The notes under the pieces were generated by a model. It saw only the letters and a list, made by a program, of their open reading frames with translations. It was not told where the DNA came from and did no database searches. A stretch of 64,000 nucleotides of DNA, taken from NCBI GenBank assembly GCA_030323885.1, contig CM059198.1:59298917-59362916 (forward strand), written 5' to 3'. Made by a program: the position numbers and the translations under genes. Origin of the DNA: Branchipolynoe longqiensis (taxonomy: Eukaryota; Annelida; Polychaeta; Phyllodocida; Polynoidae). Positions 44,460-54,459 of this stretch are shown piece after piece (position 1 is the first letter of the stretch; the number at the start of each line of letters is the position of its first letter).

Positions 44460-45328
44460 ATTGAAAAGTATATTAAGTTCTGTAATGACTTTAACATAAA
44501 TAAGAAATCTCCAAAACAATACGATCTGATGTTGTACCTCACTTACCTATCAAATAGCCTCAGGTCACCGAGTGCTGTGTATAATTACTTCAGTGGGGCT
44601 AAAACATATGTTCTGCTTATAGGGGGGAAGAACTAAGGCATTTAACTCATACTGCATTGGTCTCATAAAAAAAGGGGGTTTCGAATGTAAAAGATGTCTC
44701 CGTTTCGAGAGCCTTTCCCCTGAAAGTAAAACATATCATGCAAATTTTCAAGTTCTTCAAAAGACTAAGCCCATATGGATGTGTTTTAAATGTGGCACTG
44801 ATAATAGGATACTTCACACTACTAAGACAATCCAATCTGTTTTTCTCGGAGTCCCCCTGTGATCCGGGGCACTATTTTACAGGCGAAGACATACATCTCC
44901 ACGAGCGGTCCCTCAAGGCACGCATACGGTCCACGAAAATGACACGCCGGCAAGGACAGACATACTACGTCTGTCTCCCGAGGATCCCTGGCTCCAACTG
45001 TTGCCCCGTGCGTGTCTGGAGGCAGTACGCAGCCATAACCCCCATCTCTATGTCCGGACCAGCCCTGATGCTGTGTTCTGGGGAGCCTTTGACAGCTCAC
45101 ATATTCCTGCTTGCCCTCAGATTGGCAGGTGATAAGTGCGGTCTCCAAGGTAAGAGGATTACGGCCCATAGTCTCAGACGGGGCGCAGCTAGAGAGTGTG
45201 CGGGAGCTGGAGTACCTCTGGAACATGTCCAGGAACTCGGCAACTTGCGGTCGTCATGCATCTACAACTACGTGAAGAAATGTAGTTTTAAGACGGGTCC
45301 TTCAGCACTCGCTTCGCTATTTGGCTGA
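44460..45328 (+). pseudogene. tyrosine recombinase of the non-autonomous Ngaro-type element
   Basis: The N-terminal core-binding part (44463-44634) reads QIEKYIKFCNDFNIN and LRSPSAVYNYFSGAKTY, then a TAA. The catalytic part is a 196-codon frame from 44738 to the TGA at 45326-45328, with FTLLRQSNLF (first Arg, residue 30), TAHSLRRGAA (His 144 and Arg 147), GNLRSS at the position usually holding GxW, and Tyr candidates in CIYNYV. Replacement of Trp or His by Asn/Leu in the GNLRS motif may weaken activity. A stop and a frame change around 44634-44660 separate the two parts. The final stop lies inside the first bases of B1. Confidence 0.8.
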
Positions 45329-45545
45329 GTGCTGAAGCTCCCTTATTTGGTGCTTATGTGGATCGAACAGTACTTCTGAGCGGACTCTGATTGAAATATT
45401 ATGTGTTCCTTAAATCTCATGCATATATGTTAACATATAGATTGTCTTCACAATATTGACGATTCCATTCAGGATGTAAACATTTTATTCATTAATACAA
45501 TTTTATTGGCCCACAAATGAGGTCCCCGTGTTCTGTTACTTAATT
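45321..45545 (+). repeat. B1 split direct repeat
   Basis: Begins TTGGCTGAGTGCTGAAG and ends GTTCTGTTACTTAATT; matches 45743-45967. Confidence 0.85.
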
Positions 45546-45670
45546 GGATATATTGCAAAGTAACATATGTAATTATAACAAAGAAACGGCACCTCATCGG
45601 CCTGCCATAGTTGCTGTTAACCTAATGCATCTCGTTACCCTGACTACTTTTGATCATATGGAATAAACAT
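45543..45670 (+). repeat. A2 split direct repeat
   Basis: Second copy of the 43277-43404 block, joined directly to the end of B1 with a few shared bases. Confidence 0.85.
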
Positions 45671-45742
45671 ACCTGTAACTGTCACTTGCTTGTATTCAAC
45701 TGAAGAGAGAGGATACAATTTTGCTTAGCATTCCACCCTCCC

Positions 45743-45967
45743 TTGGCTGAGTACTGAAGTTCCCTTATTTGGTGCTTATGTGGATCGAACAGTACTTCTG
45801 AGCGGACTATGATTGAAATATTATGTGTTCCTTAAATCTCATGCATATATGTTAACATATAGATTGTCTTCACAATATTGACGATTCCATTCGGGATGTA
45901 ACAATTTGATTCATTAATCAAATTTTATTGGCCCACAAATGAGGTCCCCGTGTTCTGTTACTTAATT
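45743..45967 (+). repeat. B2 split direct repeat
   Basis: Second copy of the 45321-45545 block and right end of the element. Confidence 0.85.
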
Positions 45968-46044
45968 ATATTATTATATTGCATGCATCCATCCATCTTT
46001 ATGCCAAAATGTTCTGTATTTCTTAATTAAATTTGAGTAAAATC

Positions 46045-46130
46045 AAAGTTTTTCACTTCGCGTATCGGCAAACTCAATGGCCATGTACCTTTGTTTTGCT
46101 ATCGACGCAGTTTTCAGTGCACGCGCAGTC
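46045..46130 (-). repeat. dispersed motif (CATTGAGTTTGCC family), reverse orientation
   Basis: The reverse strand reads CACTGAAAACTGCGTCGATA, AGCAAAACAAAGGTACATGG, then CCATTGAGTTTGCCGATACG and CGAAGTG. It matches 37590-37665, and the stretch after it (TTTTACTCAAATTTAATTAA) matches the interior of 52644-53002. Confidence 0.55.
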
Positions 46131-46214
46131 GGAATACACCTCCCGTTGAACGCCACCTTTGGCTAGGTTCCGGGTCAGGATACAGCCAGTCTGGATCAGC
46201 ACCAGAGCCCATTC

Positions 46215-46870
46215 ACTAAGCACGGCAAATGGTGGTGGGGGTGGGTTGGGGGGGGTGGGGGATATGTGTGTGTGGTGGGGTGTAGGTGGGGTGGGGTAGG
46301 GGATTAGGGTGTGTGTGGTTGGGGTGTAGGTGTGTGTGGTGGGGGTTGAGGGGGTGTAGTGGGGGTTGGGGGGTTGGGTGTAGGTGTGTGTTGAGGGGGT
46401 GTAGTGGGGGTTGAGGGGGTGTAGTGGGGGTTGAGGGGTTGTAGTGGGGTTGAGGGGTGTAGGTGGGTGTGGTTCGGGTGTAGGTGTTATGGTCGGTGTG
46501 TGGTGAGTGTGTGGTGGGGGCGTATGTTTGTGTGGTTGTGGGTGGTGGAGGTGTATGGGTGTTGTGAGGATGTTGGTGTGTGGGGTGTGTGTGTGGGGGG
46601 GATTTAGGGTTGTGTGGTGGGGATGTAGCGGTGTGTGGTTAGTGGGTATGGTGGGGGGGGTGGTGGGATGTAGGGGTGTGTGGTTAGTGGGTATGGTGGG
46701 GGTGTGGTGGGGATGTAGCAGTGTGTGGTCAGTGGGTATGGTGGGGGTGTGGTGGGGATTTAGCGGTGTGTGGTTAGTGGGTATGGTGGGGTGTGTGTAG
46801 GGGTGTGGTGGGGGTGTAGGGTGTGGGGCTGTACGGGTCTATGGGTGTGGTGGGGCTTAGGGATGTGGTA
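46215..46870. repeat. G/T-rich minisatellite
   Basis: GGTGTGGTGGGGGTGTAGGG-like units repeat with variation. Multiple GGG and GGGG runs give it strong potential for G-quadruplexes on the plus strand. It continues into the start of the duplicated block and reappears at 52339-52480. Confidence 0.85.
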
Positions 46871-47054
46871 GGTGTAAGTGTTTCCGACTGTGTCCACCAG
46901 GTTCGCCACACTCTCGACATATTTCCATCTGAAATTTACTCTTGAATAAAACTAAACAGCACATCATTAGGAACCAACCAGAGTCTAGGTTCTCTCCAAA
47001 TAACTAATTATTTGTTTGTTCCTCCATCTATAGGATATGACTTCATAACACCCG

Positions 47055-48485
47055 CTAAAACTGGGTTTGTAAAGCTGTATAATACACAGACGCCAGCAGA
47101 TTGAACACACTCAGTAAAGTCCACCTGAGTAAGAGCAGCATGCAGTGGATGGTGTTTGAATCGGTGTTAACGAACAAGAAGGCAGTCATCGCGATAATCA
47201 GTGGGAAGACCAGAATCAGTGCATTCACACTGACAACAAGGTGGAGTCGGACCCCGTTGTCTGAAATCTGCACACCGGAAGTCGGCATGTCACTTCCGGT
47301 GGTCACAGCACCGATGGTATTGTCAGTGTGAATAATAAGTGTGGGGTTGTCATTCTGTCGCGCTCCACATGGCATACTCCTCCTACCAGCAGAGGTAGAC
47401 TTATTATGTAGGGCAGCGTGTTTGCTACGAGTGGGTGCCTTCCCCGTCACGTCAAAATCACCATCGTTGTTCTGGGCTGGCAAAATCGAAGCATCCAGAT
47501 CCACCAGCTTACCATTCCCATCTGCTCCAATGTCTTCCGTGACATTATTGCTAATACCACCATGGCTTCTGCTTGTTACCATCAGACTGCGATGGGAGAT
47601 CGCAAGCAAGTCCAGAAGGAAGAAGAGCATCACGATCGCCATTATGATGAGGCTGGCGATGGTGGCTCCAACCAGGTACACAGATTGCATGGGTCGGGTG
47701 ACAGTGCACAGCACCATCGACGGTAACACAGAGTTCAGGAACCTCATGACGCTCGGTAAGAAGACCTCGATCATGGGCACAGTGGTGTGGAAAACCACCG
47801 GCAGAAGCAGAGGCAGGAAGGCACGACGCAGGTGCAGTGAGGAAATGACCTGTTGGTGCGTCGAGAAGACCATCAGCACGTGAACATGCCTTGCCATGGC
47901 TATGCACAGCAGCACTAGTGGCATCCGCGCCAAGCAGCTGAGCAGGTTAGGCGAACTCGGCACATAGCAGGTCAAACCTGGATAGACTGCAGTTCCTCCT
48001 CCTGATTCTGACAATGACGTGCCTGCGCCTGTACCTGCCCCTGCACCTGCTGCGGAAGAAGCCAAAGCTCCGCCGGTACCGGTGCCGGAAAGATACTTGC
48101 GGTCAAGACCGGATCCGTGTGCGATTGCTGCCGATGCTGCCGTCGTGGCTGTGGCCGTTGCGGGGGCAGCGCCCACAGCGCCATGATCGCCAGGGGCGAT
48201 ACCCACAGGATCGACCGAGTAGGCGTAAATGAGCACGCCCAGGATGGACATGCCGCAGATGAGGTCGCCCAGGCTGACAAACTGCCGCAGCAGGCATGCA
48301 CCCCGGCTCTGGACTCCGCTGCTGCTCTTGTTGTGCATCAGGATGTTCATCAACAGATTGCAGCCGACCAAGACAGCGCCGATAGCGATCGACGACAGAA
48401 TGATGTAATGCTCCTGGATCACAATCATTTTGCTCACCTCCCCTCCCTGGAGAGCATTATGTTGGATGGTTAGTCGTGGCGCCAT
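47055..48485 (-). CDS. seven-transmembrane receptor-like protein, copy 1
   Basis: Intact single-exon frame of 476 codons; the start at 48485 has a good context (AAACAATGG). Hydrophobic segments at about residues 28-50, 68-90, 180-207, 221-245, 268-295, 413-438 and 446-470 give seven membrane spans. Cys 173 just before the third span and Cys 260 between spans four and five could form the disulfide usual in rhodopsin-like GPCRs. The first extracellular loop (91-172) is long and Ala/Gly/Thr-rich, and the third intracellular loop (296-412) is long and polar. The DRY motif is replaced by ARH (198-200), and the NPxxY motif is not present (LLASVYY instead). I cannot name the family; it could be a lineage-specific orphan receptor of plasma membrane. 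About 90 percent of residues match copy 2. Confidence 0.7.
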   Translation of the reverse strand: MAPRLTIQHNALQGGEVSKMIVIQEHYIILSSIAIGAVLVGCNLLMNILMHNKSSSGVQSRGACLLRQFVSLGDLICGMSILGVLIYAYSVDPVGIAPGDHGAVGAAPATATATTAASAAIAHGSGLDRKYLSGTGTGGALASSAAGAGAGTGAGTSLSESGGGTAVYPGLTCYVPSSPNLLSCLARMPLVLLCIAMARHVHVLMVFSTHQQVISSLHLRRAFLPLLLPVVFHTTVPMIEVFLPSVMRFLNSVLPSMVLCTVTRPMQSVYLVGATIASLIIMAIVMLFFLLDLLAISHRSLMVTSRSHGGISNNVTEDIGADGNGKLVDLDASILPAQNNDGDFDVTGKAPTRSKHAALHNKSTSAGRRSMPCGARQNDNPTLIIHTDNTIGAVTTGSDMPTSGVQISDNGVRLHLVVSVNALILVFPLIIAMTAFLFVNTDSNTIHCMLLLLRWTLLSVFNLLASVYYTALQTQF

Positions 48486-48896
48486 TGTTTACACTTTCCT
48501 TTGTATTGTTAAAGGTTTTCTTAAGTTTTGGGGTTTTGTTTGTGGATTTTCACTTTTTTTTATAATTGTTAAGGGTTTTCTTAAATCATTTTTGTTCTGT
48601 TGGAATTCTATTTAAAACCGGTTTTCCTCCCCGTTTTTTACGATGCTTTTACGCTTTGGACATTGATTACGATTATGCCGACAATATCGTTTCTTACACT
48701 GAATGCGTTCTTTTCCCCTTTAGGATCTTAGCTTTTCAAATGTCTCTAATGTTTTCAAGATATATTACGGTTATGCCAATAATAGCTTCTTAACACTGTG
48801 TACATTGTTTTCACATTCTTAACTTTTCAAACGTTTTAATAACGTTTTATTAACGTTTTAAAGTTTTCAACGATTTTGACTTCTTTCACATTTGTT

Positions 48897-49320
48897 TCAT
48901 ATTTTCTGTCGTCTCCCATGTTTTAATGTCTCAAGAATCACTGATGTTGCAGACATTGGGACGTTGCTGATGTTGTTAATGTTGCTGATGTTGCTGACGT
49001 TGCTTAGGTCACTGATGTTGCTGACGTTGCTGATGTTGCTGACGTTACTGACATCGCTGATGTTGCTGATGTTGCTGATGTTACTGAAGTTACTGACATC
49101 ACTGACCTTGCTGACATCGCTGATGTTACTGATGTCACTGACTTTACTGACGTCGCTGATGTTACTGACATCGCCTATGTTTCTGACATCGCTGATGTTT
49201 CTGACGTCACTGTTGTCGCTAATGTTGCTGATGTCACTGACATTACTGATGTCACTGACATTACTGATGTCACTGACATTGCTTACGTTGCTGACATTGC
49301 TGACATTTTGCACGATTTAA
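48897..49320. repeat. minisatellite upstream of receptor copy 1
   Basis: GCTGATGTT, ACTGACATC and ACTGATGTCACTGAC units repeat in steps of three bases from about 48960 to 49310. The array lies 5' of the receptor start. Every frame is open; the minus strand would encode NVSD/NISD repeats, the plus strand LLMLLT repeats. Confidence 0.85.
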
Positions 49321-49595
49321 ATTCGTTAAAGTTCTGGTCTATCTCTCCGGTTCGGAAATTGATGACATGCTAAAGTTGGCCAACATTTCTGTTACGTTTC
49401 GGACATTCTTCACTTTCCTAACGCTATTTGAGTTGTCTGCGGTTTCTGCCGTTCTTTACGCGTTCGACATTTTCATGGCGTCTTTATCTTAAGGAATCCC
49501 ATAGGGCGCGACGGTGAACACTCGACCCTGAAATGACACAAATGTCAGGTTTACACCATGTACTGATAATCAGTAAAAGGAAGAAGAGAAGATTG

Positions 49596-49870
49596 GTTGG
49601 CTGGTTGTTGGAGTTTTTCATCCTGGCAACATCTAGGGTCATATCAGGATGGGTATTGACTTGTGATAGTTAATGGGCACTCATGGCAACTTTATAGTGC
49701 TGCTCCACTGGGAGACCAGGCCACCAGCACCATGACCTGATATCCCAGTCAGTCATATTATCCTGACACTGAACCAACCACTCCTTGCCCTATCCTAATG
49801 ATGCCGAGCGCCTGGCTAGGAAGCGACTAGTATACATTTTTAAGACATTGGTTTAAGTCATCGGGTTAAA
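49596..49870 (-). mobile_element. SINE without head, unit 1
   Basis: Minus-strand body from GTCTTAAAAATGTATACTAG through GTCGCTTCCTAGCCAGGCGC (here AGTCGCTTCC) to CATATGACCCTAGATGTTGC, with a short tail. Same copy and site as 55904-56180, so it predates the duplication. Confidence 0.8.
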
Positions 49871-50094
49871 AAAGAAATGGGGGATAGTAAACAAGTAATT
49901 GAAACAAACACAAATACAAAAAACGAACCCAATGACCCCAAACAAAATATTAACTGTGGACATAACATTTACTAAATGTTAATAACATTCTTTAACTTGA
50001 ATCCAGGCAGGATGATAATTAATAATAGTTTACAAGACAAATGAATACATTTCAATCATAATCACGACTATGATGTTGCTGCTACGGTGGGCCA

Positions 50095-50305
50095 TGTTCG
50101 AGTTGCTATTCAGGAGCTTGTGGGGGCGAGGCTGGGTTGGGGTTTTGAGCTTGAATTTGATCGGTCGAGGGGGTTTGTGGGGTTGGCCAGTGGGGTGGCT
50201 TGTTGGTGTGAGTGGCAGGTAGGAGGGGGCTGCTTACCTGTTCTCTGCACCCCCAGCAATGACAGCAAATGAGCGCCACCCGCTCATTTAACCCGTATAA
50301 ATATT
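50095..50305 (-). repeat. dispersed repeat family Y, unit 1
   Basis: Reverse copy of the block at 4845-5060, with AAATGAGCGGGTGGCGCTCATTT-type hairpin (longest arm CGCTCATTT) at about 50270-50290. Confidence 0.65.
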
Positions 50306-50654
50306 ATATGAGTATAATAGCCAGGAATTCCATACTCGCTCCTCATTTCCACCCACCAGTAATTGGGTGGTGGAGCCTCGGGCTAGTCATCTACTGCTCC
50401 AAACTACTCAACCTCAGCTTCGACGGTGGCACCACCGCTCGCCTCTACTCATTGGCTTAATTCAATTATCGCCAAAAATTATTATTTCAATGAATAGATA
50501 CTGTGAACTGGCTCTGGTTAAACTTCACATATACACATAGAATTATTTTCTGAAATATATATTTGTAGTATATTTTTGACCATCATTACTTTTAATTTAA
50601 TTAGAATAATATTATTCTTCATAGAGCTATTGCTAATGTTCTTAGTATTAGTTA

Positions 50655-50998
50655 TGTAATGGCCCACCGCCCTCTGACTCTCTCTCTCACACGCAGTCAC
50701 ACGGAAGAACACCAAGATTCAATACAGTGTACGCTTCACCGTTGGTTTATTGAACCATCTGCTCTGCGCGGCGTCAGTAGTTGTCTGACCCGCCCCCTGA
50801 CTCGCCAGATCCCACATCGACTCTATAAGTGTGTGTGGGGGGGGTGGGTCAACCACACGCAGTAGAGGTCAGCCCAGTTGGGGTCTGACCGGTGGCTACC
50901 CGTGCCGCCACCTGGCGCAGTGTAATGGTACTGCGCTGGTGGCGTCGTAGTCTCCGCTGCTACCGCATGATAGTAGAGCTCATGTTCAGACTACTACA
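50655..50998. mobile_element. solo LTR-like insertion, only in unit 1
   Basis: Absent from the equivalent place in unit 2 (about 56955). It starts TGTAATGGCCC and ends CTACTACA, the TG...CA ends of LTRs, and is flanked by GTTA on both sides (50651-50654 and 50999-51002). A TATA-like CTCTATAAGTG lies at about 50820. Length is 344 bases and it has no coding capacity. Orientation is probably plus, judged from the TATA-like motif. Confidence 0.65.
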
Positions 50999-51119
50999 GT
51001 TATATACATATTTAAAATATCTTTCAAATAATTGCTATATTGCCCCAATATAGTCTCAGATTTATGTATGCCAGCTGTTATTAAAATGGCTTAGACCTGG
51101 ATGAACAAAAACAGATTCC

Positions 51120-51657
51120 CTATGTATTCATCATCATCATCATCATCATGCTGTCAGTCACGTTGTGACAAAGACTGCTTTCATTACTTGACTACCACTC
51201 TCCATTTAGCTCTCTGCTGTGAGAGTGATGTCCATGAGTCGGTCTTAATGTCTCTCAGCTTCAGGTTTCTCTTGATGGTATCCTAGAACCGGAGACGAGG
51301 GCACCCTCTCTTTCTGTAACCAGAAGACAGTTGAGAATAGAGGATCTGCTTTGGTAGCCTGCCTGATGATATCCTCATGAGGTGTCCAGTCCACCGGAGA
51401 TTCTTTTTGATCAGAAGTTCTTCCATAGAGGGCAGCCCTGTCCGTTCGAGTATTTCCTTATTTGTCACTTTGTCCTTCCAGGTTAGCCTCATGATTGAGC
51501 GCAGATGTCGCATCATGAAGGCATGCAGCTTTTTCACCTGTCGTCTGTACACTGTCCAGGCCTCGGCTCCGTATAGTATGGTGGATAGCACGATTGCAGA
51601 GTAGATCTTGCCTTTGACCCGCATGGACAAAAAAGACTCATCATTCGTGTTTGTATC
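51120..51657 (-). pseudogene. LINE 3' end, RT C-terminal region, unit 1
   Basis: The minus-strand frame (51630-51283 and a few codons before) encodes KGKIYSAIVLSTILYGAEAW, KKLHAFMMRHLRSIMRLTWK, VTNKEILERTGLPSMEELLI and LRWTGHLMRISSGRLPKQIL, the region following the catalytic core in a widespread group of non-LTR retrotransposons. A stop near 51283 and further sequence with NLKLRDIK and WRAVV end it. The 3' end is an ATG-type trinucleotide tail (51127-51149). The copy is 5' truncated and inactive. Confidence 0.85.
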
Positions 51658-51763
51658 TTAACTGCTTGCAAAGCGAAGGCATAAAGTATATTTCGCAGAA
51701 ATGATTTTGTATAAATTGCTAATGCGCGTCCTAATAATTTAGGAATGTCACAAAATCATTGAT

Positions 51764-52023
51764 ATATGAGACTGTCTCAAAAGGTGCTAAGTAATATGGG
51801 ACAAAACTTGGTCCATAGTAACGATCAACACACTATCTACTCATGCATTTGCTCAGGATAAACTGATTTGTTTTTTACATGGTGTTTCATAATCCCAATA
51901 GAATACATATTGATTTGAAGCAAATCTTGTGTTTTCAGTGTAGCCATTTCTGTGCTGTTTTGTGTCAATCGTTACTATGGACAAAAAAACGAAGAGTTAG
52001 CACCTTTTGAGACAGGCTCATAT
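51764..52023. mobile_element. TIR element (MITE), GTCTCAAAAGGTGCTAA family, unit 1
   Basis: ATATGAGACTGTCTCAAAAG and, reversed from the right end, ATATGAGCCTGTCTCAAAAG, both continuing GTGCTAA and later GTCCATAGTAACGAT, are terminal inverted repeats of about 55 bases with a small internal mismatch. No protein. Same site as 57695-57957. Confidence 0.8.
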
Positions 52024-52643
52024 GGCTCCATCATTTAATATTGCTATGAACTAGTTATTTATGATGGAAAATGTGAAAACTAAATACTTTGTATCATTTT
52101 AAACATAGTATATACATTCATATATGTATTATATGCAGGTGAACATCATATTGGTACTCAATATTCTGACGCTGAATGAACGGCATAACAACAAATATAT
52201 ATATATATATATATTACCAAATGATAATGATGTTTGTAATGTCAAATATACTGCCATATCTGGTATAAATTTGTAAATGCCAAACAGCCAATGTATATGG
52301 TCAAACATACACATACAAATATAACCACCATAAAATTATGGTGGGGGTGTGGTGGGGGTGTAGCGGTGTGTGGTTAGTGGGTATGGTGGGGTATGGTGGG
52401 GTGTGTGGTGGGGTGTAGGGGTGTGGTGGGGGTGTAGGGTGTGGGGGTGTATGGGTGTGGTGGGGCTTAGGGATGTGGTAGGTGTAAATGTTTCCGACTG
52501 TGTCCACCAGGTTCGCCCCACTCTCAACATATTTCCATCTGAAATCTACTCTTGAATAAAACTAAACAGCACATCATTAGGAACCAACCAGAGTCTAGGT
52601 TCTCCCCAAATAACTAAGTATTTGTTTGTTCCTCCATCTATAG

Positions 52644-53002
52644 ACCCCTTTCAATGTTTGTAAACATCGGGTATGCGCGCGCAGCTTGGCTGCAGAACGA
52701 ATGCACACTGCCACTGAGTTTGCCAGTGCGCGCATTGCAAAACGTTTATTTTATTCAAAATTAATAGAAATCCAGAACCCTGACCATATAAATTTAATAT
52801 AATCTATTCGTTGAATATGTTTTCTATATGTGTTTCAAGCAGTTTGTTTCTAGGTGGTGTGGCTTTAGAGATATTTCACCTTTTCTCTATGAAGATTGCT
52901 CATAGTCATTGAGTTTGTAGTGTGACCAGATGTCCTGCAGCCAAGCAGTGCACGCACTGACCTAAATACATGTGCTGACATCATATGAAATTGGTCAATA
53001 GG
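52644..53002. mobile_element. TIR-like insertion only in unit 2
   Basis: Unit 1 reads CCATCTATAGGATATGACTT without interruption near 47034; unit 2 has about 359 extra bases between CTATA and GGATATG, flanked by ATA or TA. The left end GACCCCTTTCA and reversed right end GACCAATTTCA, then AGCTTGGCTGCAGAAC versus TGCTTGGCTGCAGGAC, are imperfect inverted repeats. It contains CACTGAGTTTGCCAGTGCGC, related to the motifs at 37620 and 46100. No coding capacity. Confidence 0.65.
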
Positions 53003-53022
53003 ATATGACTTAATAACACCCG

Positions 53023-54459
53023 CTAAAACTGGGTTTGTAAAGCTGTATAATACACAGACGCCAGCAGATTGAACACACTCAGTAAAGTCCACCTGAGTAA
53101 GAGCAGCATGCAGTGGATGGTGTTTGAACCAGTGTTAACGAACAAGAAGGCAGGCATCACGATAATCAGTGGGAAGACCAGAATCAGTGCATTCACACTG
53201 ACAACCAGGTGGAGTCGGACCCCGTTGTCTGAAATCTGCACACCGGAAGTCGGCGTGTCACTTCCGGTGGTCACGGCACCGATGGTATTGTCAGTGTGAA
53301 TAATAAGTGCGGGGTCGTCATTCTGTCGCGCTCCATGCAGCATACTCCTCCTACCAGCAGAGGTGGACTTATTATGTAGGTCAGCGTGTTCACTACCAGC
53401 GGGTGCTGTCCCCGTCACATCAAAATCACCATCCTTGTTCTGGGCTGGCAAAATTGGAGCATCCAGATCCACCAGGTTACCATTCCCATCCGCTCCAATG
53501 TCTTCCGTGGCATTATTGCTAATACCACCATGGCTTCTGCTTGTTGCCATCAGACTGCGACGGGAGATCCCAAGCAAGTCCAGAAGGAAGAAGAGCGTCA
53601 CGATCGCCATTATGATGACGCTGGGGATGGTGGCGCCAACCAGGTACACAGATGGCATGGGTCGGGTGACGGTGCACACCACCATCGACGGCAACACAGA
53701 GTTCAGGAAACTCATGACGCTCGGTAAGAAGACCTCGATCATGAGCACAGTGGTGTGGAAAACCACCGGCAGAAGCAGAGGTAGGAAGGCACGACACAGG
53801 TGCAGCGAGGACATGACCTGTTGGTGCGTCGAGAAAACCATCAGCACGTGAACATGCCGTGACATGGCTATGCACAGCAGCACCAACGGCATCCGCGCCA
53901 AGCAGCTGAGCACGTTAGGCGAACTCGGCACATAGCAAGTCAAACCTGGATGGACTGCAGTTCCTCCTCCTGATTCTGACGATGACGTGCCTGCACCTGC
54001 ACCTGCACCTGCACCTGCACCTGCTGCGGAAGAAGCCGAAGCCCCGCCGGTACCGGTGCCGGAAAGATACTTGCGGTCAACACCGGATCCGTGTGCGATT
54101 GCTGCCGATGCTGCCGTTGTGGCTGTGGCCGTTGCGGGGGCAGCGCCCACAGCGCTGTGATCGCCAGGGGCGATGCACACAGGATCGACCGAGTAGGCGT
54201 AAATGATTATGCCCAGGATGGACATGCCGCAGATGAGGTCGCCCAGGCTGATGAACTGCCGCAGCAGGCATGCGCCCCGGCTCTGGACTCCGCTGCTGCT
54301 CTTGTTGTGCATCAGGACGTTCATCAACAGATTGCAGCCGACCAAGACAGCGCCGATAGCGATCGACGACAGAATGATGTAATGCTCCTGGATCACAATA
54401 ATTTTGCTCACCTCCCCTGCCTGGAGAGCCTCATCTTGGATGGTTAGTGGTGGTGCCAT
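53023..54459 (-). CDS. seven-transmembrane receptor-like protein, copy 2
   Basis: Intact single-exon frame of 478 codons with the same start context as copy 1 (AAACAATGG). The seven spans, the two candidate disulfide Cys residues and the long third intracellular loop are all kept. Compared with copy 1 there are about 45 substitutions and a two-residue insertion in the Ala/Gly-rich first extracellular loop. Many changes lie in the N-terminus and in loops (for example HN to DE at residues 9-10, and several in the third intracellular loop), but some are in spans. SRH replaces ARH at the end of span three. Both copies being open suggests that both are, or recently were, under selection. Confidence 0.7.
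   Translation of the reverse strand: MAPPLTIQDEALQAGEVSKIIVIQEHYIILSSIAIGAVLVGCNLLMNVLMHNKSSSGVQSRGACLLRQFISLGDLICGMSILGIIIYAYSVDPVCIAPGDHSAVGAAPATATATTAASAAIAHGSGVDRKYLSGTGTGGASASSAAGAGAGAGAGAGTSSSESGGGTAVHPGLTCYVPSSPNVLSCLARMPLVLLCIAMSRHVHVLMVFSTHQQVMSSLHLCRAFLPLLLPVVFHTTVLMIEVFLPSVMSFLNSVLPSMVVCTVTRPMPSVYLVGATIPSVIIMAIVTLFFLLDLLGISRRSLMATSRSHGGISNNATEDIGADGNGNLVDLDAPILPAQNKDGDFDVTGTAPAGSEHADLHNKSTSAGRRSMLHGARQNDDPALIIHTDNTIGAVTTGSDTPTSGVQISDNGVRLHLVVSVNALILVFPLIIVMPAFLFVNTGSNTIHCMLLLLRWTLLSVFNLLASVYYTALQTQF

Larger units (their letters stand above)
43277..45967 (+). mobile_element. Ngaro-type element with split direct repeats, lacking reverse transcriptase
   Basis: Four terminal blocks define the element. 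A1 (43277-43404) is repeated as A2 (45543-45670), 128 bases each. B1 (45321-45545) is repeated as B2 (45743-45967), 225 bases each. Their order, A1 - coding part - B1 A2 B2, is the split-direct-repeat layout known for Ngaro and PAT elements. Between A1 and B1 there are only about 1.9 kb, with a Ser/Pro-rich frame and a broken tyrosine recombinase but no reverse transcriptase or RNase H. It therefore looks like a shortened, non-autonomous form that depended on another element. A and B copies differ at only a few positions. The spacer between A2 and B2 is 45671-45742. Confidence 0.85.
46740..52338. repeat. tandem segmental duplication, unit 1
   Basis: The block contains the end of the G/T-rich array, a receptor-like gene, an NVSD-type minisatellite, a SINE, family Y repeat, a LINE 3' end and a MITE, all in the order found in unit 2. 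Non-coding parts are clearly alignable with few differences. Unit 1 alone has an LTR-like insertion at 50655-50998. The left boundary cannot be fixed exactly because it lies in the G/T-rich array. Confidence 0.9.

Noticed and set aside
47341..47883. Plus-strand frames of up to 180 codons opposite the receptor genes
   Set aside because: They lack hydrophobic or other domain features and differ between duplicated units, while the minus-strand frames have full length and seven spans.
48897..49313. NVSD-repeat and LLML-repeat proteins
   Set aside because: All frames of the array are open because of its three-base periodicity; treated as a minisatellite, with the possibility of transcription listed as a finding.
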